From positions 17,511,095 to 17,575,094 of the forward strand of contig NC_063160.1 of the NCBI RefSeq assembly GCF_020921035.1: DNA of 64,000 nucleotides, read 5' to 3'. Below, one piece after another: positions 1 to 12,278 of this stretch. The notes beneath the pieces are model-generated. The model saw nothing but the letters and a program-made list of their open reading frames with translations, did no database searches and was not told the DNA's origin. Origin of the DNA: Rhodamnia argentea. Taxonomy: Eukaryota; Streptophyta; Magnoliopsida; Myrtales; Myrtaceae. The first letter of the stretch is position 1; each line of letters opens with the position of its first letter. Both the position numbers and the translations under genes were made by a program.

Positions 1-440
1 TAAAAATAAAATTTTATTATTTATTTTTTACTTCGGCGGTGATGGGCGGTGCGGCAATCGATGGTTGGTGGTGATCATGATCGGTGAAGATCGGCGGCGA
101 TTGCGGCCGGCGAAGGTTGGCGGTGGTCGTGGGCGGTGACCGTAACGGCCCGCAAGCTGCGGTGGTTGACGGATGTGGGTGTGATCGAAAAGAGAGTGAG
201 GGTATAATAAAAAGAGGGTGATGCAAGAAGTACTTCTTGAGTTGGAGACGTTATTTTTTTTAACTTCTCAAATTAGGAGAAAATAACTTCAGAAGTGGAA
301 ATTTCTTTTAGAATTAAAATTTTTTACCAAACGGATTTATGCTTTAGAATTTATATTATTAAACGGATTTATGCTTCGAAGTACTTTTGAAGCAAACAAT
401 TCACTTTTAGAAGTGTTACCGTGTGCATCCTAACTATTCA
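1..440. repeat. Probable transposon-derived repeat, cut by the window edge
   Basis: A GC-rich block of repeated GGCGGTG/CGGCGG-type words (about 35-160) is followed by AT-rich DNA. The AT-rich part contains a palindromic AAGTACTT core at about 230, a second AAGTACTT at about 380, and a direct repeat of AAACGGATTTATGCTT near 333 and 363. The block ends in a motif that reads like a transposon end near 410-430. No reading frame resembles a protein. The left end lies outside the window, so neither terminal repeats nor a target duplication can be checked; assignment to a MITE-type element is inference. Confidence 0.35.
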
Positions 441-963
441 AAAGCTCGAGTGCGTGCTACTAAAATATTAATCTCATGCCATTTCGAATTGCTTTCCATT
501 AGCGTCGCAATAGATTCGTAACGTTTTGCATATTTCAAATGATAATTTCATTTATTCATTTTTTATTATTATTGTTATTTTTGAAAATACACTTATTCTC
601 ACCATACAACGAACAGAAAATTAGGTGTTATTGATGATGTTTTGGATGTTCGATAAGATCTAGTTAAACATGCGTGAATTGGGTATTATTTGATAAAGAA
701 AAAAAATAATGGCTTATTAGATATAAAATACTATATACTATATACTATATACTTCAACGCAAGAATAATAGTAGCGAAAGAGGAAAGCCGGGATAAACAG
801 ATTAGTACATTTACTTTTAAAGGGATATATTCCGACGCACCGTTTCTCAGTTTGTCGCCAGCAGTCGTAGTCGTAGAGTGGTGTTTTCTGATTCAAAAGC
901 GTCCGTCATCGTCAATCGGGAAGGAGAAGAAGAAGACGGTCGGAGAAGTAAGACCAGAAAGAG
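441..963. other. Upstream region and probable 5' UTR of SART3
   Basis: AT-rich DNA with no supported gene. A short tandem repeat of TATACTA units at about 730-752 could act as a TATA-like element, but it lies over 200 bases from the start codon. The 120 bases before the ATG at 964 become purine-rich (GAAGGAGAAGAAGAAG), which is typical of a plant 5' leader. An open frame at 690-1103 overlaps the true first exon in another frame and is a shadow. Confidence 0.5.
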
Positions 964-3900
964 ATGGCCGACGAAGCCCAAGATCCGGCGATGCCTTCAC
1001 CACCAAACGAACCCCCCCTGGATGTCCCTGCCGATTCTTCTCCTCCCGACTCCGATTCCGACTCCGACTCCGATTCCGAGGCTCAGGACAAGCTCCAGAT
1101 TGAAGCCCTAGAGTCGGAGCTCTACAGCAATCCTTCCAACTACGACGCACACCTCCAAGTACACTACTCCTCTCTCCTCCTTCCTTCTCCCACATGTACC
1201 CTACACCTCAACTACTTTAGTTCCGCGTCAGCTTGTCTTTCGATTGTACGACAATCGTTCCAGTCACTCGCTTTTGATCTTGTCGACACTGAAGCAACCG
1301 TTTTTTGGCCTTCTTTTCCCTTCTCTTTTCAGTACATAAGGCTTGTGAGGAAGACGGGTGACCTTAACAAGCTGAGACAGGCTAGGGATGCTATGAGTGC
1401 TCTTTTTCCTCTTACCCCTGTCATGTGGCAGGAATGGGCTCGAGATGAAGCTTCTCTTATGGTCGAGTACGTCCATCTTCCAATACTTTTTGAATGTCGG
1501 CTTCTCTTATGGTCGGGTACCTCTATTCTCTTGTCTTGACAGTTCATTGCCATGTTAAACTTGAATATTAACTTGCTCCGGTCTTCTGTTCATATGTCAG
1601 TAGCCGAGCCATTGCTTATGTGTGGCTACTTGTCCCAAATGACATCCTGTCTTAGTTATGGTTCTCGATGATCATCACTCCTCGGTTCTGGTTTTTCACT
1701 TTCTCTTACTTCCCTTTATTTCACAGGACTGATGGCTATGCTGTGATTGAGAAGCTTTATGATCGTGGGGTGTCTGACTATCTGGTGGGCTCTAATTCTT
1801 ACTACTCTTACTGCTATCCTTTCCCTCCTGTTTTATGCAATTGTGGATAAGAAATCAATAGCTGGTTGAACCTAGGGTTAGCTTCATTCTTAATGCATGC
1901 ACTACTTACATCCATGGAATGCGAAATACTGCACTTTTTCTTTATTAGGTGAATCAGCAGGAAAATTTCGTTGATGGAGTTTCGAGAGATTCATTGAGAT
2001 TTTAAATGCACTGTAGTTTTCTGTACCCTCTTGTGGTCTATACCTGAAAGCTCTTGACAACTTTATTGTTAGATGATTAAGGCCCTTAGAGTCATTTTGC
2101 TGGAAAGAAGAATAAATCATGTGATGTCACTGTGGCTGTAATCCAATATAGGAATTACTTGAAGTTTAAGTTCCTGTTACAATGTTAGTAACTTTGTGCA
2201 CTGCATTTGAACCTTTACTGTCCACGTATGACTTACACGCACAGTATTGCCTTGTGACGAGCAACTAACATCTGTTCTTCCATGTTTCAGTCTGTTCCTC
2301 TTTGGTATGACTACATAAAATTTGTGCAAGAAAATGATCCTTCAGTGTGTGAATGCTCGCCTGTTGGTGTCTCAAAAGCTAGAAATTTGTTTGAGCGTGC
2401 TCTTACTGCAGCTGGCCTTCATGTAACTGAAGGCAAGAAAATCTGGGAGGCATACAGGGAATTCGAGCAAGCTATATATCAAACCATCGATGCATCTGAT
2501 GATGCGGTGAGAATACCGTGCCCTCTCCTGGCCCGTGGCTTTGATGGTTTTACTTCTGGTTCTCTTGTTGATGGACTGAATCTTTAGGTCTGTTTGAGAA
2601 AAGAAGAGTGTTAATGTGTCTCTTTATGGGGAGTGGACCCCTTCTCTCTTTCCAATTGTATAGGGCATCATATCTACCTAGATCATGATACGGGATTGCT
2701 ACGAAATAGGCTGTGCTATTTGTTATGTAAGTGGTATATTACGGATAGATTATTTGGTTCCTGAGGTGGGCTCACTGCATGCTCCAAAGCATTACTTTAG
2801 GTCATGGACTATCTCATATAAGAAATTCACTGCTTTGAGTTAAGATAAGTAATTTCTTGTGTCCAGGTCTCTTTGTTTTTCTGAAAAATGCCAAATTAGG
2901 TTGTAGAAAGTACGAGAACTTATTCACAATCTAGGAGTGTGAAATCCTCAGGGTTTCTGCTGGTAGCTAGTTTTTTCAGTTACTTTGGTGTTGTGTCTAC
3001 AGTAGGGGCAGATGGATGTATGAGAAGGGTGTACATCCAAGATGACCGCATTAGTTATAGTATTTCAAAGCTGCAATTAGCAAGCAATTTGGTGTCTGAA
3101 AAGCTTTTCCAACAGTTTTCCAGGTTGCTTTGCAGATCCTTGCAGAAAACTACACCATTGGGATATGCTTGAAATCTACTTCTATGTTACTTCTCATAGT
3201 GAAAAGAACTGAATGAGTGAATTGCATTGATGCAGTATTATACAGTTCTCATAAATGTGTTCCGAGTAATTCGATTGGTTGAATGTTGGGCAAATAACAA
3301 ACTGTAGAATGACATGCACAAGTTTGCACCTTGCATACCTGCCTGACAAGTGGAATTGTGAATTCTTCTCGTTAAATGACTTAAGCTGCTGTGGCAATTT
3401 TAATCTCTATGTTCCTAAGAGAAATTTGTGGAGTTGGTTGTTGCCCAAATCAACATGTTAGGGAATGGTGCTTACTAGTTTATTCCCTGTACTGCAGACA
3501 AAAGATAAGCAGGTCCAGCGAATTAGAAATATTTTCCACCGCCAATTGTCTATTCCTCTTGTTGACATGGAGAGTACTCTTGGAGCTTACAAGGCTTGGG
3601 AGGCAGAACAAGGGACTTCACAAGATGTTGAATCCTGTGATGTCGGCAAGAGCTTTCCTCATGTTGCTACTGCATACGAGAAGGCTCTTGATATGTATAA
3701 TGCTCGTGTAAACTTTGAACAGCAGATATCAAGGCAGGATTTGTCTGATACTGAAAGACTTCAACAATATATGGTATACGCCTTATTCAATAATTTTCTC
3801 TTGGACCCATCATAAGCAGAAGTTGGAAACTTCCTTTATTATTTTCCTTATATTTGACTATTTAGTAGCTGGAAAGAAGCAGTTTGCTATGGATTATATC

Positions 3901-6900
3901 TTACAATGATGGTTCTATTGGTTCCAGATTTACTTGAAATTTGAGCACTCTGTGGGAGATCCAGCACGAATACAAGTTCTATATGAACGTGCTATCACTG
4001 ACTTTCCTATATCAAGTGATCTTTGGCTTGATTATACTCGCTACATGGACAAAACATTGAAGGTTCTGCCTTATGATCCTGTTGTTGATTGTTTTAGGGG
4101 CAGCTCTTGGAGGGTAAGTCGTTACAGTCATGGTTCATTTTTTAGGCAGGTGATGTAGTGAAGGACGTACACTCAAGGGCCACGAAGAATTGTCCTTGGC
4201 TTGGTGAGCTTTGGGCCAGATATTTACTTTGCTTGGAACGTGGTCACTCTTCCGAGAGTGAGATTTGTTCGGTATGTATTTGCTCCTACCTATTATAGAA
4301 TTAGACTTTCATCTTTCAATCTGGTGGCTGATTTGAATGAGGTGCTCTTAATTTGCTCGAACCCTTTTCTTTTGGCTTTTTTAAGCAAAAACTTACATAT
4401 TGACTTGCTCCCAAAGCTTAAAATATTGTTTAAAGTGTAGTAATTACAAAAAATTAGATATAATTATATATGTCGGTGTTTCTTTTTTTTTGAAAGGTTT
4501 TAGGTGTTTTGTTAATTAAGAGTCATATTCTGAGAGCCGCTTTGACAAAATAAAAAGTTGAAAGTAAAATCACACCAAACAGACATATCCTCGTGTTGTT
4601 CTTCAAACTTTGCAGTTTTGATGACGGTTTTATTGATTATAAGCAAATTGAGGAACTACCTTTAACTCTATACTAAAATGACTTCACTTATTAATCTGCT
4701 TAAATGATTGACAGTTTGGAAAGAATGTTTTGGCTGAAATAAGTTGATTCTAGAACAGCAATATGATTATGCTATTTCTTTTTACACCGCGATGTCTGCA
4801 CTTATGACACTACCAGTCAATGCATGGATAGGAAGGTGAACTTCCGCATATTAATTGCATTTGTTGTTGAGTGTGTGCAACCTTTTGTTTGTGTGTGGTC
4901 AGGCTTGTGCGTAAGTTGTGCCTGTCTGTGGATGAACTGGTCCATGGTGTGTGCTTATATTGTGTGTAGCTTGGAGGTGATTCTAACTTTGATTACGTGT
5001 TAAAGTAGATAAATGCGGTATGTTTTAGTCCGCCTTAGAGAAATATTTTGAAATTTCTTTTCTATCCTATGTATTATTGAAGTTTAATCCCATGGTTTTG
5101 TTCCTATTCCGTCTACATAAAATCATCTTTATTGAGCTTGGCTGAATATCTCGTCTTTTATTTGACATTTCTTACTAATGCTGTTGCCAGAATGGCTCTC
5201 TGTATGCCAGCTGCAAGATTGTATTGTTGGATAACTTTTATTACAGTGTATATTTTGAGAAATTCTTCACGAATTTTGAAGTTTTAAACTTATGAGTTAA
5301 TTCTGAAATTAAATTAAAACATAGGATTCAATTGAGTGATTATGCTTACTTCCACTTATCACTAAAATTATTATGTTTGCTTTCAGGTTTTTGAAAAGTC
5401 ATTGCATTGTACCTTTTCGACCTTTGAAGAGGTACTGATTCTGAACTACATTTGTACTTCTTGGTCTTTTGTGTTTGCCATTTTTTTCTTGATATATGAA
5501 GTTTCATGTCAACATCATTTTTTATGTGTTCTTTCAGTACCTGGACTTATTCCTCGCTCGTGTAGATGGCTTAAGGCGAAGGATTTCCTTTGCCGGGGGA
5601 CTAGAGGTTTCCTCGGATTATCAACATATAAGGGAAACCTTTCAGGTGACTGCAAAATTTTGAGTTTAGACTGATATGTTATTTGAGTCATATCGTACTT
5701 CTGATGCATATGCCTTAGGCATGAAAAGTGCGTTGGTAGTAGAAGCTCATCTCCGCGTAGTTTTTTCCTCCAGATGTCCATATCCTGTTGATTTCGTCTA
5801 TAGCAGTTGGTTTTTTTTTTCTCCTTATAAATGTGAAAATGCTTCCTAGTATTCAGAAAGGTGGTGAGATTCTAGAGTTGGCAAAAATTGAGTAAAATTA
5901 GCAAGCTAGTTATAGGAGAAGTGTTTGCTGCACTGGGAAGGTACATTGTTCCCAATATAAAAGTCCCCCATGTATCCTAAATTTTGACTGATTATTTGCT
6001 CGGAATAAATTTGATTTACATGCTAAGCTAGCTTGAAATTGGATCAGTTAAATCTCCGGGCTCTAGATTTATCAGGCCTTGCGCACTAGAAGTACACTCC
6101 AATTCTAGCTACTTCAATAAAAGATAAAAGTAGCGTTTTGGCTGTACTCTTCTTTTCAGTTTGAAAATCTTACCTATCTCTACCTAAGGACTTAATTTTG
6201 GGCATAGTTGCAGTTGCATCGTATGGAATATTTGAAGGGCAATAAATGGTCTAGTACTCCTAGAAAGTTTAATGGCTAGAGAGGTGTTTCTTTTTAGCAG
6301 CCTTTAATTCTTGAATATAACACAGAGAGGCAATGAGTAAGGAATGCTTGATAATGCGACCTCTATGGACTGTAACTATTCTTTCGGGTATCCTTGTTTG
6401 GTTTACTCCTGTTTCCTTGTTCCTATTTTGACCGGCCTTTACTTGGTGCACATGTAGCTTATTAATGCAAGCATGTATTATTTATCTTCTCCTAGCGTGC
6501 TTCAGATTATTTAGCACCTCACCTGAAGAATACAGATGGTTTAGTTCGTCTGTATGCTTATTGGGCTCGACTGGAATCAAAGTTGGCTAAAGATATAGTC
6601 TCTGCCCGAGGAGTTTGGGAGAGCTTGTTGAAGATCAGGTTCCACCTCATCCTTCTTCCATGCATGAAGCATTCAGTACATGATACTTTTAATTTCCAGT
6701 TGTTCTTTGTCTAACATGGCTCTTAATGCAGTGGTTCAATGTTGGAAGCTTGGCAAAGTTATATAGCAATGGAGATTGAGCTGGGACATATACGTGAGGC
6801 TAGATCGATCTATAAGAGATGCTACAGCAAAAGATTTCCTGGACCCGGATCTGAGGTAATCTCATCTTAATCATTTGATTTGGCCATCTTTTGTTCCGTA

Positions 6901-9900
6901 AGTAATTTTGTCCATTTAGATATTAGTTGTTAATCTTCTTTCTGTTTATATCAGTCCATACATTTACTCCATGTGCTTTTCAGGATTTTTGGAGTTAGGA
7001 ATTCACGAAGTATATCATGGTTGATTTTTTTTTCCCCTGAAACATACAACTGCGTATGAAGTTAATAATTAAATATTAACATTTGTGGTTTGATATTATC
7101 TATGGGAAAAATGGCACCCAATGAATAAGGATTTTTTAAGTATCCATAATATGACTAGATTGTTAGAAGATATTGCTTTTACAAGGTTTTTCATGGGGTT
7201 ACATCTAGAAAGAAGATTTCCGTTACACCATTTCAAAGCAATTCAAATTGTAGGTGTTCTTGCTACTAGTCACTTTTACATGAATTGGTGGTCACTGAGG
7301 CATGAGATTTTGGAATGCCATTGATGGATAAATAGAGTCAACCTTGTTCTGGATTGGACAACACCATTATAATTATCTGATGTTCAATATTAAGTTCCGA
7401 AAAAAGTAAACCATCAAGTTGAGAGATTTCTGCAAAGGGATATATGACAAAGAACTACATTCATTCTTATATTAGGTCCTGATCACTTCAGACAATTCAT
7501 AATATCTCTTAGAAGTACATATTGAATTGTCGCCTTGCTATTCAAGGTTTCTTTCGAGTGAGGAATCCTTAAGCTTTCTCACTGGTGCTCACATGTGCCT
7601 GTTTGATTGTTGTTCTTCATTGCACTGCCTCTGTCAGCTTTCTCTGTATGAATGTTTTTCTTTTTCTTTACTTTTTCTTATTTCACATACCTTAAATATA
7701 TGCGCTATGATGGCAATCAAATTGAATTTACAAGACTTGGAAGTCACTGGCCTGCCCTCCCATATTACATGGTCGTTTGCTGCTAAGCTACCGAATTGAT
7801 TGTTGTAATAATCTAGTGGCTGGATTTTGAGCAGTTACTTAAAGAACGGAGGGATGGCATTTAGTCCAGGAAATGTTATTTTTATCACGAAAAGAAAATT
7901 GATGTGTGGTGATGCCTTGGAAAAGCACTCAGAGTTTTGACGATGTCGTTTTCTTTCAACCTGCGTTTGCTCACTTCCGCTGGTGTGTAACAGTGCTGGC
8001 TGTGGGGACTGCTTCATTGAGAAAGAAATGAGGAGTTTGTGCCTATTCTATTTGCTCCATCACTTCTTTAGCTGCTCAGTATTCAGTATAGTAGTTTCAA
8101 AATTCAGATACATAAGCGGAAGCTTGAAATGCTAAATGTATTCTATCATCTTTCTTGATGGATCATTTCCCCAAAATTTCTTATTCTGTCCTGAGGAGTC
8201 AGGGGAACCTGATGTTATTGGCCTTGGCATGTTTCAAGTTTTGTTTTGTTATCAACAAATTGGCCAGGGATAAACCCTATCCGAGAAAGTTATGGTTTCA
8301 ACGTGAAATGAAGCAATTTTCTAAGGTTTTCAAGGTTTAGGAGAGAGTGATAAACTAGAAGGAAAACATAGTTTGATTAGTTCAATAGTATAATTATTTG
8401 CATTGCCTTTTACTTATTCTTGTTTCTTTATTAGGATTCATTAAGCATTAAACATGTAAGTATTTCATCATCTCTCCAGAGTTTCTGATTGATTGCCTTG
8501 TACTGCAACTTGAATTAGATGATATCTCCACTTTCTAAAACACAGAACTGTTTAGGAGGTATGCAATTCGTGGTTACGCTTTGAGAGGGAATATGGCACT
8601 CTAGAAGACTTTGACCATGCCTTACAAAAGGTATGTCTGTCTTCCAACTTTTACCCTCATCAGGAGATAGAATGAAGAACAGTTTGGCTTCATTTCTTTG
8701 TGTGTTTGATGCATATCTCGACTGTCAACTATTATTTTTTTCTGAAAATGCACTGTAGTCCTTATAGAATGTTGACTAGGATAGGAAACTGCATGATGTG
8801 ACCCTTAACTGTTTTTCAAGGCTAATGTGTTTGACAAGACTTTAGTGACTGAACTGATAGGCTTAAATAGAATTATGTCGGTGATGGAGTTCTACACAAT
8901 GGCAGTAGGCATCATTAAGATTTCTCTCTGTGTCCTCATTTTTCCTGATAAGTGGTTTGCTTCTTCACCAGAAACTAATGATGATGTCTATTACAAACCG
9001 ACTTATGTAGTCTGTGAACTTTCTTTTGTATATGTTCTTATTATGGGGTAATTTGGAGCTTAATGCATTGAGTTAGCTGGTCTATGAAACATTCTAATCT
9101 TTGGATGATGGGCTTGGTTTTCTGTAAGGTAATGCCTCGTTTGGAGGAGCTTCAGTTATTTACATTGCAGCAAGAGTCTAGAACAGCAGACCAGAAGGAT
9201 ATTAATATCAGGAAAAATGATCGCGAGAAGAGAAAGTCTGGTGCAGACATAACCGACGAAGAATCTCCGGCAAAACGGCGAAAGGACGCTTTACAGATAA
9301 CAAAAAAGTCATATATGAAGGATAAAGGTCAAGTGCAGAATGCAGCTGAGTTAAGAAAAAGTGGGGACAAAAAAACAAAGATTGGAGACGGCATGGACCA
9401 AGAAGAGATCAAAGGCTCCGCTTCTGATACTAAATCTAAAGCATATACTGACCAATGCACTGCATTTATATCGAATCTTGACCTTAAGGCAAGTAAACGC
9501 TGTGTCCTCTTCTTTCCTAGGAACTTAGTGTAAAAGCAAACTACCCTCTATATAATTGCCTTTTCTCACCTTTTCTCATAAATTGTAGCTGACATGAACT
9601 TTTAATTTTTTTATTGTTACAGGCAAATAATCACCACATTCGTGAATTCTTCAGTGATGTTAGTGGTGTGGGTGAAATTCGAATTCTACGTGATAAGTTC
9701 ACTGGGAAATCCAGGGTCTCTCTCTCTCTCTCTCTCTCGCGCGCGGGTACACGTGCACCCACATTCGCACACCACCCACCCACATACTATATGAAAGATA
9801 GAATGGGAAAAAACAAGTAAATTCCTTCCATTGTCGCTGATATTTAGTAGTATTTGCATCTAAGCCATTGAGTTATTATTTCAATCACCTAATGTACTAA

Positions 9901-12278
9901 ACTTCCAATCTTTTGCTATTGGTCCACTTTGACACTTTGATCGGAATTGGCGAATTTTCTGGCAAAATGCTGACATGGGCCTGACGTGGGAATGACGTAG
10001 CATCCAGAAAAGTGGCTACATGTTGGTCACGTCAACATTCGCCATAAATTTGGATGGGTTCTTGTCAAAGTGTATCAATCTAAAAAATGTAAAAGTCTAG
10101 TGCAATGAGTGATTAAAATCAGAATTCAGTTTCCTGATTGCATAATCCATAAAATTTCAGTAACCATGAATGGAGTGTAGTTTGAAAAACACATTTATTG
10201 ATGCAAAAGAAATTGGAGGGGATCAGTTAAGCTAACAAAATAATCTTTTAATTGAATTTCTTGCGACAGGCAAGTATGTTTCTTCTCTATCTAAATTGTT
10301 CATAGTGATATATTCATTGAATTTATGAGCCAAATCCAGTTTTAAAGATGGTGTATCAATTAGCTGTCAGTTTTTCATATTTAACTATGAACTGATGCTT
10401 TGCCGTCATAAGTTCAGAGGGGAAATAGCCTTTCTATTATTTGGTAGGATGGATGGTGGAATTTGCTGAGATGCATTCCAAAAGGTGGTATAGGGGAAAC
10501 CCTAGTTGACTAAAACTTTTTTTAACAAAATCATTTTGTTAAAAGGCATTTCTTCATGTGAATATACATCCTGCGATTGAATAATTTTGACATCTCAAAC
10601 TGCCACAAAACAGGATATCCCACATGAAATAAGGAAACTTCCTCCAGCGACTTTTTGGTTTATTTAGAAGGAAAGAAAATTACAAGCACAGAGTCTAGAC
10701 TCTTAACTTCTCTTATGCAAATAATATATGATATGTTTACAACATGCGAGTTTGTGGGTTGCTGAAAAACCACTTTTCCATTTAAGTAGTTTGTTAGGCT
10801 TTGGAGTTGCAACATTTTATAATTTACCTGTCAAGAAAACAAAAAATGCAGAAGCAAACTTCCACATTGGTTTTGACAAGGAGATTTTGAGTTAATTTTT
10901 CAATTTTGTGAAGTCAAAACTATTTTCCTGGTCTTGTCTTATTGATATCTCTGTTATTAATTTATTTTTGCCTGCAATTTTGCATGCTGATTTTCAATAT
11001 TTTGATGAATTTGCTAGGGACTGGCATATGTTGATTTCATTGATGATGCTCACCTTGCTGCAGCTGTGGCAAAGAATAAGCTTATGCTCTTGGGAAAAAA
11101 ACTGAGCATTGCACGTTCAGATCCAAGAAAAGGCAGGAAAGAATCTATGGGTCACAGCGATCACGCGGAAAGTGGTAAGCACTGTCGGGACAGAATGTTC
11201 TTCATCTTCTGGCATTTGTTCCACCATACCTTCAATCTTTGTAGTTATTGGTTGTTCAATCTTATTTCTCCAGATATGATGGTTCTATGAACTGATTTCT
11301 TTGCAGATTTGTTCTTTTTGTCAGTTTAAATAATGAACATCACCAAGGTGATTTGAATTCACTATTTCTGGTCCCTAGTGGTTGTTTCTACTGATATTTC
11401 TCCTTCCTTACACTATTTTCAGAATAAGTGACAGAGGAAATTTCAGTAATTGTCTTTGAAAATGAGTTCCCTGAAAACGTTCCTGGCATACAAGAAGTTT
11501 TCAGCAAAACATATAGAGCTTTAGAATGCAAATATCTCTTGCAAAACGAATTTTTCAATTATCTTTTCCTTGTCCTTTTCCTAACAATTATTTTACCTTT
11601 TCCAATCCGATTATCTAAGGATTGTTTCAGTTGGTGTAGTTTCTTGGGTTCATCATTGCTTATTCTGCGTCTTTATGTTTTCACATCAGTTGATTCTTTT
11701 TGTCTAATACCAAGAACCATTATTGGAAGGAACTTTGTTAGCTTGGTTGATTGGCAGATTTCCTCGTTTCACACTATGGTAAACAACTAAACAGCACGTG
11801 TGTTGACATACAAGTATCCTGTCTTTAGTTCTTCATATGTGGTAAACTACCATAGATAATTTAGTTCTCATTTCAAGTTTGTCCTTTAGTGCTTTCCTTA
11901 TTGATGTTTTCCTGGTCAAGCTGCTGTGCCTTCGTATGATGGTGCATTGGTGCTTTGTATTTTCTTCTTTACATTGGGCCTGTTACTTCATTTGCTTTTT
12001 GATTTTTGTGCAATTTATTCAAAGTTCAACTGCATAGCAATTATTTTGGTACAGTAAGTAGATCGACATCCAGGGGGTCCACTGCATCTCAAAAATCAAA
12101 CTATTCAACTAGTAAGGAGAGAGTTGAGCAGGTCCAGCTGACAGGGAAGAACACATTTGCAAGACCAAGGAGTCTGAAACCCTTAGGTTGGGATGCAAAT
12201 AAGCCAAGAACCAATGAAGCAGAGGACGAGAAGCCCAAATCCAATGACGAGTTCAGACAATTGTTTCTTAAAAAATGA
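964..12278 (+). CDS. SART3: SART3 / Prp24-like U4/U6 snRNP recycling factor
   Basis: Nuclear RNA-binding protein that reanneals U4 and U6 snRNAs after splicing. Sixteen exons join in frame: 964-1158, 1333-1466, 1727-1784, 2291-2506, 3498-3773, 3928-4062, 4146-4271, 5387-5431, 5538-5645, 6496-6638, 6732-6855, 8556-8630 (start could be 8559), 9129-9488, 9623-9715, 11018-11174, 12055-12278, giving 822 aa, about the plant family length. Seen: an acidic Asp-Ser N-terminus, then HAT half-TPR repeats (about 80-550; aromatic motifs such as MWQEWARDE and LWLDYTRYMD), a Lys/Arg-rich stretch with NLS-like PAKRRK (about 560-650), and one RRM (about 655-735, RNP2 AFISNL, RNP1 around GLAYVDF). The C-terminal DEFRQLFLKK matches the LSm-binding peptide of SART3. 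Plant members carry one RRM where the human protein has two. Intron 13 needs a GC donor (9489-9490). The start is the first ATG in the conserved frame. Confidence 0.93.
9489..9622 (+). other. GC-AG intron in SART3
   Basis: Exon 13 must end after the codons for Leu-Lys and continue with the Ala-Asn-Asn at 9623 to keep the RRM open. The only junction that does this uses donor AAG|GCAAGT and acceptor TTACAG. The nearby GT (GTAAAC at 9493) would shift the frame into an immediate stop. The GC donor has the strong flanking consensus expected of functional GC-AG introns. Confidence 0.8.
9716..9746 (+). repeat. CT/CG dinucleotide run at a SART3 splice donor
   Basis: Intron 14 starts with a donor GT followed at once by about twelve CT units and then CGCGCG. 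The donor GTCTCT is poor for U1 pairing, and the microsatellite makes its neighbourhood length-variable. Confidence 0.8.
9848..10130. repeat. Foldback (inverted-repeat) MITE-like element in SART3 intron 14
   Basis: The left arm, from about 9865 to 9935 (containing CCACTTTGACAC), is matched in reverse complement by the right arm from about 10065 to 10130 (containing CTTGTCAAAGTG), roughly two thirds identical. The core holds CG-containing words such as CTGACGTGGGAATGACG. Style and length match Mutator-like foldback MITEs seen elsewhere in this window. No target duplication could be assigned, so the ends are approximate. Confidence 0.55.

Noticed and set aside
690..1103. 137-codon plus-strand frame before SART3
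   Set aside because: Overlaps the SART3 first exon in another frame and is low-complexity at the end; no family match.
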